This document shows, in pieces, positions 4,920-7,310 of a stretch of DNA of 7,310 bases. Within the stretch, counting starts at the first letter, position 1. Every line of letters starts with the position of its first letter. The notes beneath the pieces are model-generated. The model ran no database searches. It was given only the letters and a program-made list of their open reading frames with translations, and had not been told where the DNA came from. Source of the DNA: Thioglobus_B sp964566765 (GTDB lineage Bacteria; Pseudomonadota; Gammaproteobacteria; PS1; Pseudothioglobaceae); the NCBI GenBank assembly GCA_964566765.1, contig CAZMJI010000055.1, forward strand, positions 1-7,310. The letters are read 5' to 3'. The position numbers were made by a program, and so were the translations under genes.

Positions 4920-5105
4920 TTAACAATAATTAGCGAAGTTGGCGTCGGTTTTTGCCTGGCCATCTTCATAGCCCGCCTCATAAGCCGGGGTTATTCGCTG
5001 CTCTTCAATTTCTGGGTTTTGAAGATAACCCGCGATCCAACCCTGGATGTAGTTATCATCAACCCCCATTTCCTCCATTTTCTTAACGTTTTGATAGTAA
5101 GACAT
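4920..5105 (-). CDS. Small 61-residue protein of unknown function, narI-linked
   Basis: I do not recognise a named family. The protein is acidic and soluble, with no signal peptide or membrane segment. It has an N-terminal YYQNVKKMEEMG stretch, then YIQGWIAGYLQNPE (19-32) and AYEAGYEDGQAK (41-52). These Gly/Trp/Tyr repeats recall, only loosely, the GY-x-x-G and GW patterns of ribosome modulation factor-like proteins. Its only cysteine is the very last residue (Cys61). It starts 11 bases after the narI stop, with no strong Shine-Dalgarno, and is followed by a terminator hairpin, so it behaves as the last gene of the nar operon. That position makes a nitrate-respiration role plausible but unproven. 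The reading frame looks real because of its tight operon placement and balanced composition. Confidence 0.7.
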   Translation of the reverse strand: MSYYQNVKKMEEMGVDDNYIQGWIAGYLQNPEIEEQRITPAYEAGYEDGQAKTDANFANYC

Positions 5106-5116
5106 CTTGCAAAATC

Positions 5117-5833
5117 TTAATTAATTCTCGTTCTCTTACGTCTAACGATTTGATACGGACGCATCAAGTACGTTAGTGGTACTGACCAAACGTGTACCAA
5201 ACGCGTGAATGGGAAGATTAAGAACAAGGTCATACCAAACAACATGTGACGCTTATAGCTGTGATCCACATCCACATAACCTTCACCGCCAGCAGCCGTT
5301 AGTAGTGTTGGATCAACGCTTAGGGTGGCGATCGATTTCACATACTCGGCCAATTGCAACATGGTCTGTACATTGCCATCAGCCGCATGGTGTAGCGAAC
5401 CTGGAATGGTTGCCAGACCTAGTGCTGCGGTTAGTAGTAACCAGAAGATCACAAAATTGTCTCTAAAGCGACTCACGGCTTTAACGCGCTCATTGGTCAT
5501 GCGACGAATAAACAACATTACTGCACCGATTAGCGCCATACCACCAAATACCGCACCCGCATAAGCGGCGATGTATTGGTGTTGCACATCGGTAGCCACC
5601 ATCTGCCACCAGCTGTGTGGCAGTAGCATACCCACGGCATGTCCAAAGAAGATACCGATGATACCCACGTGGAATAAGTTAGAGGCTAAGCGCATATTGC
5701 CATTGGCCAATAGTTGCGAAGAATCCGCCTTCCAGGTGTATTGTTCACGATCAAAACGGATCCAGCTGCCTAGAATAAACACCACGCCCGCTATGTATGG
5801 ATAGACTCCGAATAAAAAGTTATCTAAACTCAT
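5117..5833 (-). CDS. narI: Respiratory nitrate reductase gamma subunit NarI (cytochrome b)
   Basis: NarI anchors the NarGH dimer to the cytoplasmic membrane, oxidises quinol and passes electrons through two b hemes to NarH. The 238-residue protein has about five hydrophobic segments, near residues 5-25, 52-72, 88-109, 127-145 and 196-215. The four heme-ligand histidines are visible as two pairs: His55 and His65 in NLFHVGIIGIFFGHAVG, and His196 and His214 in KRHMLFG and RLVHVWS. Their spacings of 10 and 18 equal those of the E. coli ligands. The C-terminal PLTYLMRPYQIVRR (219-232) is typical. The start has a strong AAGGAG that overlaps the narJ stop, so narJ and narI are closely coupled. Eleven bases separate the stop from the next small gene. 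Confidence 0.97.
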   Translation of the reverse strand: MSLDNFLFGVYPYIAGVVFILGSWIRFDREQYTWKADSSQLLANGNMRLASNLFHVGIIGIFFGHAVGMLLPHSWWQMVATDVQHQYIAAYAGAVFGGMALIGAVMLFIRRMTNERVKAVSRFRDNFVIFWLLLTAALGLATIPGSLHHAADGNVQTMLQLAEYVKSIATLSVDPTLLTAAGGEGYVDVDHSYKRHMLFGMTLFLIFPFTRLVHVWSVPLTYLMRPYQIVRRKRTRIN

Positions 5834-5843
5834 CTCTTTCTCC

Positions 5844-6359
5844 TTATGCTGCTTCAGCTAGATAGCTGCGCTTTTCAACAATTTTGAGCAATTTAGCGTA
5901 TGGACTTTTGGCGTCCTCTAAATTGTCCGCTATCACCTTGATGATCTTCTTAGCATCACCCAAGAACACTCTGGAAGAGAATTCATCTAAGGTCGATACA
6001 TACTCCAAAATCAGTGGCAAGAAGTCTGGGATTTCACCATCTTTGGCTTCTAGACCTTCGCCTTTGAAGTGCTCAGACAGATCGATCAGTGCCGGCCCTC
6101 TGCCCTTGTCATCACCGAAGATATGATGGGTTAGATGCAGGTCATGCTCCGGCACCATGTCAAAGGTTTCCACATAGGTTTGTTGCATACCCGTCGAGGT
6201 GTGAATCCTCATCCACGAGATAAACTCCATAATGGTTTCCTTTTCGCTCTCTTCGATTGAATCGGAAGTCTTGACATAATCAATCACCCCGTCCAAATTG
6301 CTCATAAGCTCATCATCTGGGTAATCGAGTAGTCTTGATAAAACATTAAATACTTGCAT
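5844..6359 (-). CDS. narJ: Nitrate reductase assembly chaperone NarJ
   Basis: NarJ is the cytoplasmic chaperone that holds apo-NarG until the molybdenum cofactor and iron-sulfur cluster are inserted and the complex joins NarI; it is not part of the final enzyme. Conserved features are the N-terminal LSRLLDYPDDEL (7-18), YVETFDMVPEHDLHLTHHIF (62-81), the GDDKGRGPALIDL block (82-94), and GEIPDFLPLILEYVS (108-122). At 171 residues it is shorter than the E. coli protein of about 236, mainly in the C-terminal part, but it ends at a normal stop without sign of a frameshift. TAAGGAG of the narH stop supplies its ribosome site. The link to bis-MGD made by the neighbouring mob/moe/moa genes is functional rather than operonic. 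Confidence 0.95.
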   Translation of the reverse strand: MQVFNVLSRLLDYPDDELMSNLDGVIDYVKTSDSIEESEKETIMEFISWMRIHTSTGMQQTYVETFDMVPEHDLHLTHHIFGDDKGRGPALIDLSEHFKGEGLEAKDGEIPDFLPLILEYVSTLDEFSSRVFLGDAKKIIKVIADNLEDAKSPYAKLLKIVEKRSYLAEAA

Positions 6360-6369
6360 TACTTTCTCC

Positions 6370-7310
6370 TTAACCTTTCTTTCTCGGCATCATCTCTACC
6401 GGAATCACTGCTTTCTTACGTGGTGCCGGGAATAGGCTGAAGCCCTTACCGCCATCTGGACCGTGTGAACTGCTGTTACCACCAGTAAAGCCGTTTTGAC
6501 CTTGGAAGCCATACGGATCTTCAAGACGCATCTCTTCATGTGAGGTTGGGATCACGAAACGATCTTCGTAGTTCGCCAGACCTAAGTAGCGATACATCTC
6601 TTCAGCTTGAGCCACACTCAAACCTGCATCTGCCAATACATCAGCACCATCAGTACCTTCAACCGCCTTAAAGCGTTGATGGGCACGCATGGCCAATAGC
6701 TTGGAGATAGAACTGATGATTGGCTGCTCGTCACCTGCAGTAAACAGGTTGGCTAAGTATTTAGCTGGGAAACGAACCGCGTCAGCCGTTGGAATCACAC
6801 CGTTTGACGTTGGTACCGAACCTTTATCAATTTGGCTTTGAACCGGTGATAATGGTGGTACATACCACATCATTGGCAGGGTTCTGTACTCTGGGTGAAT
6901 TGGGAAGGCAATCTTCCAATCCTTCACCATCTTATAAACTGGCGAGTTTTGCGCCGCATCAATCCAAGATTGTGGCACGCCATCTTCTAGTGCCTGGGCA
7001 ATCACCGCTGGATCATTTGGATCTAGGAAGGTGTCTAGATGCTCTTGATATAGGTTTTGCTCATTGACCGTAGACGCGGTATCAGCAATCTTATCGGCAT
7101 CATACAGCATCACACCGACGTAACGGATACGTCCTACGCAAGACTCAGCACAGGCCATTGGCAAGCCTGACTCAATACGCGGATAACAACCGATACATTT
7201 CTCTGATTTGCCAGATTCCCAGTTGTAGTAAACCTTCTTGTATGGGCAACCGGTAACACACATTCTCCAACCACGACATTTGTCTTGGTCAACCAGAACG
7301 ATACCGTCTT
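6370..7310 (-). CDS. narH: Respiratory nitrate reductase beta subunit NarH, C-terminal part
   Basis: NarH carries the four iron-sulfur clusters that conduct electrons from NarI to the Mo site in NarG. About 312 codons are visible; the reading frame is open through the right edge, so the Met at 7263 is internal. Compared with about 512 residues in E. coli, roughly 200 N-terminal residues lie outside. The first visible part reads DGIVLVDQDKCRGWRMCV, in which Trp replaces one cluster cysteine. This is the hallmark that makes one cluster [3Fe-4S] in nitrate reductase. GCPYKK and CIGCYPRIESG with two further cysteines, and VGRIRYVGVMLYDAD, follow. Near the C-terminus YRYLGLANYEDRFVIPTSHEE is also characteristic. 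The stop overlaps the narJ Shine-Dalgarno. narG is expected upstream, beyond the window. Confidence 0.97.
   Translation of the reverse strand, partial: DGIVLVDQDKCRGWRMCVTGCPYKKVYYNWESGKSEKCIGCYPRIESGLPMACAESCVGRIRYVGVMLYDADKIADTASTVNEQNLYQEHLDTFLDPNDPAVIAQALEDGVPQSWIDAAQNSPVYKMVKDWKIAFPIHPEYRTLPMMWYVPPLSPVQSQIDKGSVPTSNGVIPTADAVRFPAKYLANLFTAGDEQPIISSISKLLAMRAHQRFKAVEGTDGADVLADAGLSVAQAEEMYRYLGLANYEDRFVIPTSHEEMRLEDPYGFQGQNGFTGGNSSSHGPDGGKGFSLFPAPRKKAVIPVEMMPRKKG

Noticed and set aside
5209..5804. Several plus-strand frames antisense to narI
   Set aside because: NarI is certain from its heme histidines; these frames overlap each other and show no features of real proteins.
6789..7067. Plus-strand frame inside narH
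   Set aside because: Antisense shadow of a conserved NarH segment.
7261..7263. Met codon at 7263 as the narH start
   Set aside because: The frame stays open to the right edge and the upstream codons encode conserved NarH sequence with cluster residues, so this Met is internal.

Overview
The window looks like a nitrogen-metabolism segment of a gammaproteobacterial chromosome. This rests on the family resemblance of the proteins (NarHJI, MoaACDE, MoeA, MobA, a DsrC/TusE-family protein) and on compact operons with short overlaps; no rRNA or other taxonomic marker is present, so the lineage is an inference. No mobile element, tRNA, rRNA or CRISPR array is visible.

Left edge (1-449). The first 51 codons of a NirB/NasB-type FAD/NAD(P)H nitrite reductase lie on the minus strand and run off the window. 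Its leader of about 200 nt is the most striking regulatory element here. Read on the minus strand it holds two successive units. Each unit has a hairpin with an A1/G4 hexaloop, then a second A1/G4 hexaloop hairpin whose 3' arm is also the 5' arm of an intrinsic terminator ending in a U-tract. This is the architecture of ANTAR-protein (NasR/NasT type) antitermination, here apparently duplicated in tandem.

Centre (450-4521). Molybdenum cofactor genes: moaE (+), convergent mobA (-), then a tightly coupled plus-strand operon moeA-moaC-moaA-moaD with overlaps of 4, 8 and 4 nt. MoaA and MoaC make cyclic pyranopterin monophosphate, MoaD/MoaE add the dithiolene sulfurs, MoeA inserts molybdate and MobA adds GMP to give the bis-MGD form used by nitrate reductases. 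No mogA/moaB or moeB is present in the window.

Right (4529-7310). All genes are on the minus strand, in transcription order from the right edge: narH (5' part outside), narJ, narI, a 61-residue unrecognised protein, a hairpin terminator, and a DsrC/TusE-family protein that keeps CysB but has Trp where the C-terminal catalytic Cys should be. The nar genes encode the electron-transfer subunits and chaperone of membrane-bound respiratory nitrate reductase; narG is expected just beyond the right edge.

Together the window places nitrite (probably assimilatory) reduction, Moco supply and respiratory nitrate reduction side by side. The least explained parts are the double attenuator, the 61-residue protein and the altered DsrC-like protein.
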